64,000 nt of DNA from the NCBI GenBank assembly GCA_029265905.1, contig JAJUGR010000006.1:60949-124948 (forward strand). Reading direction: 5' to 3'. Source of the DNA: Sporomusaceae bacterium (lineage in GTDB: Bacteria > Bacillota > Negativicutes > Acidaminococcales > JAJUGR01). A program made the translations under genes and the position numbers. Below the pieces are notes generated by a model that saw nothing but the letters and a program-made list of their open reading frames with translations, did not search any database and was not told where the DNA came from. Below are positions 7,390-16,495 of the stretch, piece after piece. Numbering within the stretch: the stretch's first letter is position 1; each line of letters opens with the position of its first letter.

Positions 7390-9435
7390 CTACATTAACG
7401 AGCCAACGTCAAGTATAAGGGCAACCTGTCCATTGCCGAGGATCGTTGCACCGGCAATCGACTTGTTGCCAGCCAGCAACTTGCCAAGCGACTTGATGAC
7501 AATTTCCTGTTGTCCGATCAAGGTATCAACGATCACACCCGCTTTTTGATCGCCGACATGAACAATAACGACGAACAGCTCCTCCGGTTGCTCCTTCGTT
7601 GTCTGCGGCACGTTCAATTCCCTAGCCAAGCGGACAATCGGTATAATTTGTCCCCTGAGCAAAATAACTTCCTTGTTTTGCACCGTTTTAATGTCGCCGG
7701 CCTGCAAACTAATCGTGCTGTCAATCGACCCAAGCGGGATCGCATAGGTTTCCCCCATCACTTTCACCAGCAAGGCCTGAATGATGGCCAGCGTCAGCGG
7801 CAAGCGTATTTTAAACTTACTGCCAAAACCCAGTTTTGTTTCAACGTCAACCATGCCGCCCAAGGACTCAATTTTTGTCTTGACGACATCCATCCCCACC
7901 CCGCGTCCGGAGATATCCGTCAGTACCTCCGCCGTTGAAAAGCCCGGAAGAAAAACCAAACGGACCGCCTCGTTCGCATCCATTTTTTCCGCTTCCTGCG
8001 CCGTTATCAAGCCTTTTTCAACCGCTTTGCGGCGAATGACGTCCGGATCGATGCCCTTGCCATCGTCCGTCACTTCGATGACGACATTGTTGCCTTCGTG
8101 CGCGGCGGTCAGGCGCACTTCGCCGATCGGGTTCTTGCCCCGCGCCTTGCGCACCTCAGTCGACTCAATGCCATGATCAATCGAGTTGCGCAGCAGATGA
8201 ACCAGCGGATCGCCTATTTCATCGATAACCGTGCGGTCTAGCTCCGTTTCTTCACCTTCGATGACCAAATTGATTTCTTTGTTCAGTTCTCTTGCCAAAT
8301 CGCGCACCATGCGCGGGAAACGGTTGAACACCTGTCCGACTGGAACCATCCGCACCTTCATCACGACGCTCTGCAAGTCAGTCGTGACGCGATCCATCTG
8401 TTCAATTGTCTCAACCAGGTCAGTCAGCCGGTGCGTAAGTCCGATCTGTTCCAGTCTGGTCTTATTGATAACCAGTTCGCCGACCAAGTTGAGCAGCGCG
8501 TCCAGTTTTTCAATGTCGACGCGAACCGATTGACCGCCGCGGAGCTTCTTTTCCGCCGCTGCCGCAGCGGCCGGCTGATCCGGCTTCTTTTCCGCCAGGA
8601 CGCGGCTGCCGACCGCCTGCACCGGCGCAGCGGCTTCCGTGAAGACCGGCTGCGGTTTTTCACCTTCCTCCACGCGGCAAGGGCTGATCTCAACCTTTTC
8701 CACTTCCGAAATGTCCGCCAGGCGCTTGCGAATCTCGTCCTGCTCGCGGTCGCTGACCAGCAGCAGCTCAAAGCTCAAGTCGAATTTTTCCTGCTCCAGC
8801 TCTTCTGTCGGCGGAACGCTTTTCAGCACTTCGCCCAAATCATCCAGCACCGTCATGATCATGTACACACGGGCCGACTTAAGCACGCAGCCTTCCCGCA
8901 GGCTGATGCGGATGTCATAGCCTTTCATGCCTTGTTCCTGGGCGGCTTGCACGACCGCCCGGTCCGTGTCGTTCAGAGCCATCCCCGAAACAAAAGCATC
9001 AGCCGCCGCAGGCGGCTCATCAGCCGCGGCGGAGGCAACGGGTGCTTTTTCCCCGGCGGCAATAGCCTTTAGCCTTTTCACAAGCTCAGAAATATCGCCC
9101 GCCTCCGCGTTGCCGCTTGAAACATGTTCGACCAGCTGCTCGAGCGTGTCAACGCAACGAAACAGGACATCCAGGATGGCATGGTCGGCAGGGAAGACGC
9201 CCTTGCGCAACAAATCAAGCACATTCTCCATTTCGTGCGTCAATTCCGCCATCACCGTAAATCCCATTGTCGCGGACATGCCTTTTATGGTGTGCGCGCT
9301 GCGAAAAATTTCATCCAGAACTGATAAATTTGCCGGGTCGTTCTCGAGGTCCAACAAAGAACTATTGAGCGTCTGCAAATGTTCTCTTGCCTCTTCCAAA
9401 AACATCGCCATGTATTGGTTCATGTCCATATCCAT
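7390..9435 (-). CDS. cheA: Chemotaxis histidine kinase CheA
   Basis: CheA autophosphorylates in response to receptors and passes phosphate to CheY and CheB. The domains are complete and in order. P1 HPt carries the phosphoacceptor H48 (RSAHTIKGM). A P2-like response-regulator-binding domain follows (about 170-260), then the dimerisation domain with LLNLVGELVINKTRLEQI (~310-330). The HATPase has N (HLLRNSIDHGIE), G1 (VTDDGKGID) and G2 (GRGVGMDVVK) boxes. The C-terminal CheW-like domain ends the protein. It lies between cheB and cheW. Length 681 residues fits the family. Confidence 0.97.
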   Translation of the reverse strand: MDMDMNQYMAMFLEEAREHLQTLNSSLLDLENDPANLSVLDEIFRSAHTIKGMSATMGFTVMAELTHEMENVLDLLRKGVFPADHAILDVLFRCVDTLEQLVEHVSSGNAEAGDISELVKRLKAIAAGEKAPVASAAADEPPAAADAFVSGMALNDTDRAVVQAAQEQGMKGYDIRISLREGCVLKSARVYMIMTVLDDLGEVLKSVPPTEELEQEKFDLSFELLLVSDREQDEIRKRLADISEVEKVEISPCRVEEGEKPQPVFTEAAAPVQAVGSRVLAEKKPDQPAAAAAAEKKLRGGQSVRVDIEKLDALLNLVGELVINKTRLEQIGLTHRLTDLVETIEQMDRVTTDLQSVVMKVRMVPVGQVFNRFPRMVRDLARELNKEINLVIEGEETELDRTVIDEIGDPLVHLLRNSIDHGIESTEVRKARGKNPIGEVRLTAAHEGNNVVIEVTDDGKGIDPDVIRRKAVEKGLITAQEAEKMDANEAVRLVFLPGFSTAEVLTDISGRGVGMDVVKTKIESLGGMVDVETKLGFGSKFKIRLPLTLAIIQALLVKVMGETYAIPLGSIDSTISLQAGDIKTVQNKEVILLRGQIIPIVRLARELNVPQTTKEQPEELFVVIVHVGDQKAGVIVDTLIGQQEIVIKSLGKLLAGNKSIAGATILGNGQVALILDVGSLM

Positions 9436-9456
9436 ATTGGTAGCGCGCCTCCCTCG

Positions 9457-10509
9457 TTACTGTGTAACAGCTCGAATAATCTCATCCGGTATTAAAGTCA
9501 GCGGAACAGCTTTATCGACAACCCCGCGTTCGACGGCTGCTTTCGGCATCCCGTAAACAATCGCCGTCGACTGGTCTTCAGCAATATTCCATCCCTGCCG
9601 GGCCTTGATGGCCTCCATGCCTTTTGCGCCATCTTGCCCCATGCCAGTCATCAAAACAGCCACCGCATTGCGGCCGAAGGCTTCGGCGACCGAAACAAAC
9701 ATGGGATCGACCGCCGGACGATGTCCGCCAACCGGCAGCGCCTGGTTCAGGCGGATAATCGCCTTGCCCGCAGCATCGCGCACAACTGCCATGTGATAAT
9801 CGCCAGGGGCGATGTAAACATGTCCCGCCTTGATCTCGTCCTGGTCAGCGGCTTCCTTGACCGTCAATTCGGACAGAGAGTTCAACCGTTCCGACAAGGA
9901 GCGGGTGAAGCCTGGCGGCATATGCTGGACTACTACCACCCCGCAGGGCAGATCCGCGGGCAGCTTGGTGATCACTTCCTGCAGCGCTTTCGGCCCACCG
10001 GTCGAGGTGCCGATGGCCACGATTCTTTGCGCCCCGTTCCCCGCGCCGGCGATTCGCCGAACGACAGGCGCCGTCGCGCGAACCGCCGGCAGAACCGGCT
10101 TCGACAAGTGCTTTAGGTTGACCTTGGCGGCAGCGCGGCAAACGCGCAAAATATCGTCCTGGATAGTGGCAATGCTGGAGATGGCCCCGCCTGCCTTCGC
10201 TACGAAATCAACCGCCCCCAGGGCCAACGCCCTGACTGTTTCATCAGCCCCTTTTTTCGTCAGGCTGCTGATCATCACAACAGGAACCGGCGACTCCCGC
10301 ATAATCGCCTCCAATGCCCGCAGCCCGTCCATGACAGGCATCTCGACATCCATCGTCACCAAATCCGGTTTCAACCGCTTTACTTTTTCAAGGGCATCCT
10401 GTCCGTTGCGCGCCGTGTCCAGAACCTGAAAATCCGGCGACTGCTCAAACAGATCAGTTAATAGTTTTCGCATGAAGGCGGAGTCATCCACCACCAGGAC
10501 TCTTGTCAT
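9457..10509 (-). CDS. cheB: Chemotaxis methylesterase/deamidase CheB
   Basis: CheB removes methyl groups from chemoreceptors when activated by CheA. An N-terminal receiver domain (VLVVDDSAFMRKLL, phospho-Asp in LVTMDVEMPVMDG) is linked to the esterase domain. Its triad is visible as Ser in IGTSTGGPKAL, His in VVVQHMPPGF and Asp in GMGQDGAKGM. Three ATG codons follow one another after GGTGGG; the last (10509) gives the best spacing and yields 350 residues. No cheR is present in the window, so the opposing methyltransferase must be encoded elsewhere. Confidence 0.95.
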   Translation of the reverse strand: MTRVLVVDDSAFMRKLLTDLFEQSPDFQVLDTARNGQDALEKVKRLKPDLVTMDVEMPVMDGLRALEAIMRESPVPVVMISSLTKKGADETVRALALGAVDFVAKAGGAISSIATIQDDILRVCRAAAKVNLKHLSKPVLPAVRATAPVVRRIAGAGNGAQRIVAIGTSTGGPKALQEVITKLPADLPCGVVVVQHMPPGFTRSLSERLNSLSELTVKEAADQDEIKAGHVYIAPGDYHMAVVRDAAGKAIIRLNQALPVGGHRPAVDPMFVSVAEAFGRNAVAVLMTGMGQDGAKGMEAIKARQGWNIAEDQSTAIVYGMPKAAVERGVVDKAVPLTLIPDEIIRAVTQ

Positions 10510-10547
10510 CATCATCCCACCAATTCGCAAAGATCTCTTGCCAGCCG

Positions 10548-11204
10548 TCAGAAAATGCCGCGTTGACGCCGCTCAATTTGCTTGGCATTAATAAACTGAA
10601 TGATTCGGCGCCGGGCGCGTTCCTCCATATCAAGGTACTGCAGTCCGGTCAAATAACAGTCTGCGCCTCCCTCGCCAAATTCCGGCGCCGCTCTGACCAC
10701 CCGGGCGGCAACATCAAGAACCATGTCCTTGTCCCCGGAAAGCCGAAGCGAAAGCTCCGCCCCCAGTTCGAGCTTCACGGGGGAGGCAAGCAGCAGACCC
10801 CCGGCGCTGATGTTTCTGGTCACAGCGGTTTGTTTTGAGGCGGCAAGGCGGTTTTTATTTTCATCCATACGCCAAAATGTCACCGGCAGATTGATGTCTA
10901 GCCGCACAAAAGAGCGCAGTTGAATTTTTTTAATTTGCTCCGGCTCGCTGACCCGCCAAACCGGCAAGGGATTCATGACCCGCGCCAGGAGGCGCGACTG
11001 AAAGGCATACAACGTGCCGTCCTTAATCATTTTTCCCTCAAACAGTTCCCCCTCGCGCAAATAAACCGGTATCGCCCTGCTCATCGGCATGGCAAGCACA
11101 ATGCCATCGTCACGAAGGTCTTCAACACGTGTTGCATAATACACATGTTCGTCCAGCAAGCGGATTTCCAAGCGTTGATTTATGCTAAAAAACGAACCCG
11201 AAAT
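10548..11204 (-). CDS. PilZ-domain c-di-GMP receptor, YcgR/YpfA-like
   Basis: A flagellar-brake type protein: an N-terminal PilZN/YcgR-like domain (~residues 10-100) followed by a PilZ domain. The PilZ c-di-GMP motifs are present as RSFVRLD (an RxxxR) and NISAGG. No ATG, GTG or TTG exists between the upstream flhG stop and a TTG at 11171. That TTG lacks a ribosome site and would cut into the conserved SINQRLEI start of the N-terminal domain. AGGAGG lies eight bases before an in-frame ATT at 11204, so I start there (218 residues); ATC one codon earlier is also possible. It sits between flhG and cheB in the operon. Confidence 0.85.
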   Translation of the reverse strand: MSGSFFSINQRLEIRLLDEHVYYATRVEDLRDDGIVLAMPMSRAIPVYLREGELFEGKMIKDGTLYAFQSRLLARVMNPLPVWRVSEPEQIKKIQLRSFVRLDINLPVTFWRMDENKNRLAASKQTAVTRNISAGGLLLASPVKLELGAELSLRLSGDKDMVLDVAARVVRAAPEFGEGGADCYLTGLQYLDMEERARRRIIQFINAKQIERRQRGIF

Positions 11205-11225
11205 GATCTTTCCCTCCTCGCCAAG

Positions 11226-12110
11226 CTAAATCCGCTGCAGCAACTTGCGAAAAAAGCCCGAGATCCCGGAGGACGGCATGGTCTGTTGCGTTCGCCCATA
11301 CAGCAGCCGTTCGGCGATTGCTTCAATGCAACGCGCCGCGTCCGCATCCGGGTACTGTATTAACAGGGGATTTTGCCGTCTGATTGCTTTTCCTACAGCA
11401 GTGTCATCAAGTACGTAACCGAGTTGTTCCATGGGCAGATCCAGGAATTGTCTGGCTACCTTCATTAATTTCGTCGCAACAGCCGTTCCTTCCTCCTGGT
11501 CGGCCACGCGATTTACGACCAGTCTGATCGGCGCCTGGCCTTCGGCATAGGCAAACGTCTTAATCAAGGCGTAGGCGTCCGTCAGAGCGGTCGGCTCCGG
11601 GGTGGTTACAAGCAGCACTTCGTCGGCAGCCAGCACAAAATTCAAAACGGTGCTGCTGATGCCCGCCCCCGTGTCCAGCAGGATGTAATCAACCTGCTGG
11701 TCATAAAACATGATCTGGTTGATCACGCGCTGGACTTCCAGCTTGCTGAACTCCCGCAGATCCCGAAGCCCGGAACCGCCTGACAAGAACCTTACATCGC
11801 GCGGTCCCGTAACCAGGACCTCCGGCAGCGTCCGTGAACCCTTTAATAGGTGCGACAAATTATAATCAGCCGTACAGCCGAAAATAACCTCCACGTTCGC
11901 CATGCCGATATCGGCGTCAATAATCAAAACACGCTGGCCCAAATTGGCCAATGCCAGCGCCAGGTTTACCACCAAGCTGCTTTTCCCCACCCCGCCCTTG
12001 CCGCTCGTAATCGTCAATACGCGCGCCGGTGTGCGGTTGGCAAGCCCGCCGCCCGCCGCTCGGGATTCTCTTGAAAGCTGACGCAAGCGTTCTGCCTGAT
12101 CAGCCATCAT
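11226..12110 (-). CDS. flhG: Flagellar number regulator FlhG (MinD/ParA-type ATPase)
   Basis: FlhG (YlxH) is a MinD-like ATPase that works with FlhF to set flagellar number and position and to promote C-ring assembly. The N-terminal DQAERLRQL motif, which activates the FlhF GTPase, is present at residues 4-12. A deviant Walker A, TSGKGGVGKSS, follows near residue 35, with the IIDADIGMANVEVIFG stretch near 64. It overlaps the flhF stop by ATGATG and is translationally coupled to it. Length 294 residues is typical. Confidence 0.96.
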   Translation of the reverse strand: MMADQAERLRQLSRESRAAGGGLANRTPARVLTITSGKGGVGKSSLVVNLALALANLGQRVLIIDADIGMANVEVIFGCTADYNLSHLLKGSRTLPEVLVTGPRDVRFLSGGSGLRDLREFSKLEVQRVINQIMFYDQQVDYILLDTGAGISSTVLNFVLAADEVLLVTTPEPTALTDAYALIKTFAYAEGQAPIRLVVNRVADQEEGTAVATKLMKVARQFLDLPMEQLGYVLDDTAVGKAIRRQNPLLIQYPDADAARCIEAIAERLLYGRTQQTMPSSGISGFFRKLLQRI

Positions 12111-13261
12111 AGCGCCCTCAGCAGCTGCTGCGCCAGCTTCTGCGAATCGACCAGTTCGATGTCATCCGGCACGTTTTGACCGATGGTCAGGTAGGACAGC
12201 TTCAGGCGGGGAAATTGATGAAGCAGGTTAAGCAGCACCCCAAGGTTGGTGGACTCATCCAATTTGGTAAAGATGATCCGTTCGTCAGCGCACCGGGAAA
12301 AGCGTTCGGCAATGTCCACCGCATCCAGGCATTTTGTCGTGCAGCTCAAGACAAGGTAGGACTCAATTTCGGCGTCGACAGCCAACAGCTCCTCCAGCTC
12401 CGCCACTTGATCGACATTTCGCTGGCTGCGCCCGGCAGTGTCGATCAAGACTAAGGACTTATCGGCGTGCTTGGCCAGCGCACGTTCTAAATCCTGCGGC
12501 GTATACACCACGTCAATCGGAATATTGAGAATATCGGCATAGGTTTTTAATTGGTCGACGGCGGCGATGCGATACGTGTCCGCCGTAATCAAAGCCACCG
12601 ACGCGCCCTTATCGAGGGCGAACCGCGCCGCGAGCTTCGCCAGCGTCGTTGTCTTGCCGACGCCCGTCGGTCCGACCAAAGCGACTTTCTTCTGCTTCCC
12701 CGGCAGCAATTCAATGCCGCCGGCCGTACGAAAATACGTGCCGATGCGCTCAAGTAGAACCTGCTTGATTACGTCCGGCTGCTGCGCCAGCACCGACCGC
12801 TCCGCCGGCAAGCCTTGAATCAATTGCTCGGCCAGCACCGGCTGGACTTCGTTGCGCACCAGGTAATCGTACCAGGGCGAGACGGGTGGTTTCTTCTGCC
12901 GGGCGAGCAGTTGCTCGAGCATCTGGCGCATGCCGTTCATCTGCTCTTGCAAATCGCCGGGCTGATTTTCGCTGCCTGATGCCGGCGCTTGCGCGCTAGG
13001 CGCCAGGTGCTGCGCCGCGGCCTTAGCCTCAGGCTTGAGCTCCGCCGCCCCAGCAACGGCAGTCTCCTTAGCATCTTTGGCGGGCAGGTTCATTTGGTCG
13101 ACCGCCGCCATTACTTCCACCATTTCCTTGCCGAAGAAACCGGCGATGCCGCCCTTTTTAAAGCGACGCGTATGCAAAATGATCGCGTCCCGGCCCAAGC
13201 TGTTTTTCACCTGGGCTACGGCTTCCTGCACGGTCGGCGCGGTAAAAATTCTCACTTTCAT
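12107..13261 (-). CDS. flhF: Flagellar biosynthesis SRP-type GTPase FlhF
   Basis: FlhF is an SRP-family GTPase controlling flagellar placement. Its N-terminal basic domain (MKVRIFTAPTVQEAVAQVKN) is followed by a variable linker and an NG domain. The NG domain has the P-loop ALVGPTGVGKTTTLAKLA (about residue 190), DTYRIAAVDQLKTYA and DTAGRSQRN. The C-terminal FTKLDESTNLG gives guanine specificity. It follows flhA by one base and overlaps flhG, the order conserved in Bacillus and clostridia. Confidence 0.97.
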   Translation of the reverse strand: MKVRIFTAPTVQEAVAQVKNSLGRDAIILHTRRFKKGGIAGFFGKEMVEVMAAVDQMNLPAKDAKETAVAGAAELKPEAKAAAQHLAPSAQAPASGSENQPGDLQEQMNGMRQMLEQLLARQKKPPVSPWYDYLVRNEVQPVLAEQLIQGLPAERSVLAQQPDVIKQVLLERIGTYFRTAGGIELLPGKQKKVALVGPTGVGKTTTLAKLAARFALDKGASVALITADTYRIAAVDQLKTYADILNIPIDVVYTPQDLERALAKHADKSLVLIDTAGRSQRNVDQVAELEELLAVDAEIESYLVLSCTTKCLDAVDIAERFSRCADERIIFTKLDESTNLGVLLNLLHQFPRLKLSYLTIGQNVPDDIELVDSQKLAQQLLRAL

Positions 13262-13262
13262 G

Positions 13263-15326
13263 CTATGTCGTCACCATCCCCACTGCCTGTACTTCCACCT
13301 TCGGGTCGATTTCCGCATACGAGAGCACTACCAAATTAGGCGCAAACCGTTCCGTCAGCTTGCGGACGTATAGCCGCACCGCCGGACTGGTCAGCAGGAT
13401 TGGCGCATACCCCATTTCGCCGAGGCGGCTCAATTCCTTGTTCAGTTTCTGCAAAAACGCCTGCAGGGTTTGCGGATTAAGCGCCACATAAGAGCCTTGC
13501 TCGGTGCGCTGGACAGCCGCCTGAATCTCCTGCTCCCACTTTGCATCCAAGGTGATGCAGGTCAGCCGGTTCTGCTGGACATAGGTTTTGGAGATGGTGC
13601 GGGCCAACGACTGCCGCACATATTCGGTCAGGATTTCCGTGTCCTTCGTTGTGGGCGCGTAATCGGCCAGCGTCTCTAGGATCGTCGCCAAATCGCGAAT
13701 CGAAATCCGCTCCCGCAACAAGGCCGCCAGCACTTTTTGCACCTCGCCAAGCGACAGCAGCCCGGGAATCAGCTCGTCCACAACCGCAGGATGGTGGGCT
13801 TTCACCGAATCGACCAGCGTTTGCACGTCCTGGCGTCCCATGATTTCCGCCGCATGCGCCTTGATGACTTCCGTCAGATGCGTCGCCAGCACCGACACCG
13901 GATCGACAACCGTGTAACCCTCGATCTCAGCCCGCTCTCGCAGCGATTCGGCTATCCAGAGGGCGGGCAAGCCAAAGGCCGGTTCAGTGGTGGCAATCCC
14001 GGGCAGTTCGGCCGCCAAACCGCTCGGGTTCATGGCCAGCAAATGATCCAGCATCAGCTCCCCGCGCGCAATCTCAACGCCCTTCAACTTCACCACATAG
14101 ACGTTGGGCTTCAGTTGAATGTTGTCGCGGATGCGGATCGTGGGAACCACAAGGCCGAGCTCAAGCGCACACTGGCGCCTGATCATCACAATCCGGTCCA
14201 GCAGATCGCCGCCCTGGTGCGAGTCGACGATGGGGATAAGTCCGTAGCCGATTTCAAGCTCCATTGGGTCGACCTGCAGCAAAGCAAGGACGTTTTCCGG
14301 CTTTTTGATTTCCTCGCTTTCCTGCTGTTCCTGGCGGGTGATTTCCTGCCGTTCCGCCGTCTCCTTGGTTCGCCCCAGGGTAAATGCGAGGGCGCCGGCA
14401 ATCAGCGCCAATATGATAAACGGAATGCCCGGCAGTCCGGGTACAACCGCCAGGCAAACGAGCACGCCGGACACAATATAAAAAACGCGAGGATTGGTCA
14501 GCAATTGACCGACTATATCATGCCCCAAGTCGGCGTCGGACGCTGCGCGCGTCACAACGATGCCGGTTGCGGTCGAAATGAGCAGCGCCGGAATTTGGTT
14601 GACAAGCCCCTCGCCAACCGTCAGCAGCGTGTACGTCTGCAGCGCCTGCAACGCGCTCAAATCGCGCTGCAGCATGCCAACGGTAAACCCGCCGACGATA
14701 TTGATTACAATGATAATGATCGCGGCAATCGCATCGCCCTTGACGAATTTGCTGGCGCCGTCCATGGAACCGTAAAAATCAGCTTCACGCTGAATCTTCA
14801 CCCGCCTCTGGCGCGCTTCCTGGTCTGTAATCAAACCTGCGTTCAGGTCGGCGTCAATGCTCATTTGCTTGCCGGGCATGGCGTCAAGCGTAAACCGGGC
14901 CGCGACTTCAGCCACCCGTTCGGCGCCTTTGGTGATGACGATAAACTGGATAATGATCAGGATAACAAAGACGATAAAGCCGACAACCGCGTTGCCGCCA
15001 GCGACAAAGTCGCCGAAGGCCCGAATGACTTCGCCCGCGTAGCCCTGCAGCAGGATCAGGCGCGTCGAGGAAACGTTCAAGGCCAGCCGAAACAAGGTCG
15101 TTACCAGCAGCAGCGACGGGAAAACAGAAAATTGCAACGGTTCCACGTTATAAATGGCGACCATTACAATCACAAGCGCAATCGATATATTCAAGGCAAG
15201 TAAAATATCAAGCAATATCGGCGGCAGCGGAATGATCATCATAATGACAATCGTGACCACAGCCAGCGCAATGACGATATCGCTGTATTTGGTTAGCCGG
15301 TTCAGCCAAGATCCTTGTGCCTCCAA
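13263..15326 (-). CDS. flhA: Flagellar type III export gate protein FlhA
   Basis: FlhA forms the nonameric export gate of the flagellar type III system. The 687-residue protein has about eight membrane helices in the first 320 residues, including the FHIPEP-family signature RLALNVSSTRLIL. A large cytoplasmic domain then binds chaperone-substrate complexes. The start is TTG at 15326: AAAGGAG lies nine bases upstream and no in-frame ATG is available. Directly upstream is flhB (23-base gap) and downstream flhF. Confidence 0.97.
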   Translation of the reverse strand: MEAQGSWLNRLTKYSDIVIALAVVTIVIMMIIPLPPILLDILLALNISIALVIVMVAIYNVEPLQFSVFPSLLLVTTLFRLALNVSSTRLILLQGYAGEVIRAFGDFVAGGNAVVGFIVFVILIIIQFIVITKGAERVAEVAARFTLDAMPGKQMSIDADLNAGLITDQEARQRRVKIQREADFYGSMDGASKFVKGDAIAAIIIIVINIVGGFTVGMLQRDLSALQALQTYTLLTVGEGLVNQIPALLISTATGIVVTRAASDADLGHDIVGQLLTNPRVFYIVSGVLVCLAVVPGLPGIPFIILALIAGALAFTLGRTKETAERQEITRQEQQESEEIKKPENVLALLQVDPMELEIGYGLIPIVDSHQGGDLLDRIVMIRRQCALELGLVVPTIRIRDNIQLKPNVYVVKLKGVEIARGELMLDHLLAMNPSGLAAELPGIATTEPAFGLPALWIAESLRERAEIEGYTVVDPVSVLATHLTEVIKAHAAEIMGRQDVQTLVDSVKAHHPAVVDELIPGLLSLGEVQKVLAALLRERISIRDLATILETLADYAPTTKDTEILTEYVRQSLARTISKTYVQQNRLTCITLDAKWEQEIQAAVQRTEQGSYVALNPQTLQAFLQKLNKELSRLGEMGYAPILLTSPAVRLYVRKLTERFAPNLVVLSYAEIDPKVEVQAVGMVTT

Positions 15327-15349
15327 CGCATTACGCTCCTTTTATCATG

Positions 15350-16495
15350 TCAGGCCATCCGGCGCCGCTGCAAACGATAAACATAAGCCAGCACTTCCGC
15401 GACCGCTTGGTAAAGCTCAGCCGGAATCCAGCCGCCAATGTCCACCATTTGAAAGACGGTTCTGGCCAGCGGTTTGTTTTCAACAATCGGAATGTTATGT
15501 TCTTTCGCGATTTCCTTAATCCGCTGCGCAATCAAGTCCTGCCCTTTGGCCAGCACCCGTGGCGCGGGCATATCCGCCTGATAGGCCAGGGCGACGGCAA
15601 AGTGGGTCGGATTGGTGATGATGACGTCCGCTTTGGGGACTTCCTGCATCATGCGCCGCATCGCCAAAGCGCGCTGCTTTTCCTTTATTTTCCCCTTTAT
15701 CTGGGGATTGCCCTCCGTTTGCTTCATTTCTTCTTTTACTTCCTGCTTGCTCATCTTCAAGCTCTGCTGGTGTTCCCACCATTGGTAAAAGAAGTCGCCG
15801 GCCGCCAGCACGATCAGCACGGCGCCGATCTGGCTGGCCAGGTCAATGACCATGTCGCCAAAATGCGCGGCGCTTTGCCGCAAGTCAAAGTTCGCTGCGG
15901 CAGGGAGAATATCCATTTCCCGGCAGATGAATTTGTAGATAAAATAGCCGATGACGGCCACCTTGAGCAGCGATTTTGCCAGCTCCACCAGCACCCGTTT
16001 TGACAGGAGGCGCTGCAAGCCGCCGATCGGGTTGAGGCGTTCAAAATCAGGCTGCAGCGGCTGCAGGGAAAAAGAGAAGCCGACCTGCAGAAAATTGATG
16101 CCGATGCCGACTGCGGCTACGACCAGCAACAGCGGGCCGACTGACTTGAAAAAGACAAGCCCTACCTGCAAAAACAGCTGGTAAAACCCGTCGGCCGTCA
16201 GCGGCTGCAGCAAAAAGTCGCTGAAAATGTAGCGCATCAGGGCGCTCAGTTCCTCGAAAATGTTGGCAGCCAGCAGTTTTAGCGCCATGAAGGAGGCCAG
16301 AATGATGAAGGCCGAATTAACCTCGTTGCTGCGGGCGACCTGTCCCTTTTTCCGCGCTTCCTCCCGCCGTTTCGGCGTGGCGTCCTCCGTTTTTTCCCCA
16401 TTGAACAGCTGCAGATCAAAACGCCACGGCGCTAGCGCCGCGCGTTCACCCCGCCGCCAATTGCAAAAATCGGTATACTTGTCTGAAGAGACCAT
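15350..16495 (-). CDS. flhB: Flagellar type III export switch protein FlhB
   Basis: FlhB sits at the export gate and changes substrate specificity from rod/hook to filament after autocleavage. The conserved start FDLQLFNGEKTEDATPKRREEARKKG lies at about residues 26-51. Four membrane helices follow, and the autocleavage motif NPTH is present near residue 278 (ITNPTHFAVAL). The first ~25 residues are an unusual extension encoded inside fliR: the flhB ATG at 16495 lies 50 bases before the fliR stop, after AAGGTGG. Otherwise length (381) and layout are normal. Confidence 0.95.
   Translation of the reverse strand: MVSSDKYTDFCNWRRGERAALAPWRFDLQLFNGEKTEDATPKRREEARKKGQVARSNEVNSAFIILASFMALKLLAANIFEELSALMRYIFSDFLLQPLTADGFYQLFLQVGLVFFKSVGPLLLVVAAVGIGINFLQVGFSFSLQPLQPDFERLNPIGGLQRLLSKRVLVELAKSLLKVAVIGYFIYKFICREMDILPAAANFDLRQSAAHFGDMVIDLASQIGAVLIVLAAGDFFYQWWEHQQSLKMSKQEVKEEMKQTEGNPQIKGKIKEKQRALAMRRMMQEVPKADVIITNPTHFAVALAYQADMPAPRVLAKGQDLIAQRIKEIAKEHNIPIVENKPLARTVFQMVDIGGWIPAELYQAVAEVLAYVYRLQRRRMA

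Noticed and set aside
13737..15203. 488-residue plus-strand frame opposite flhA
   Set aside because: It is antisense to a perfectly typical FlhA, has no ribosome site and is the usual shadow in GC-rich DNA.
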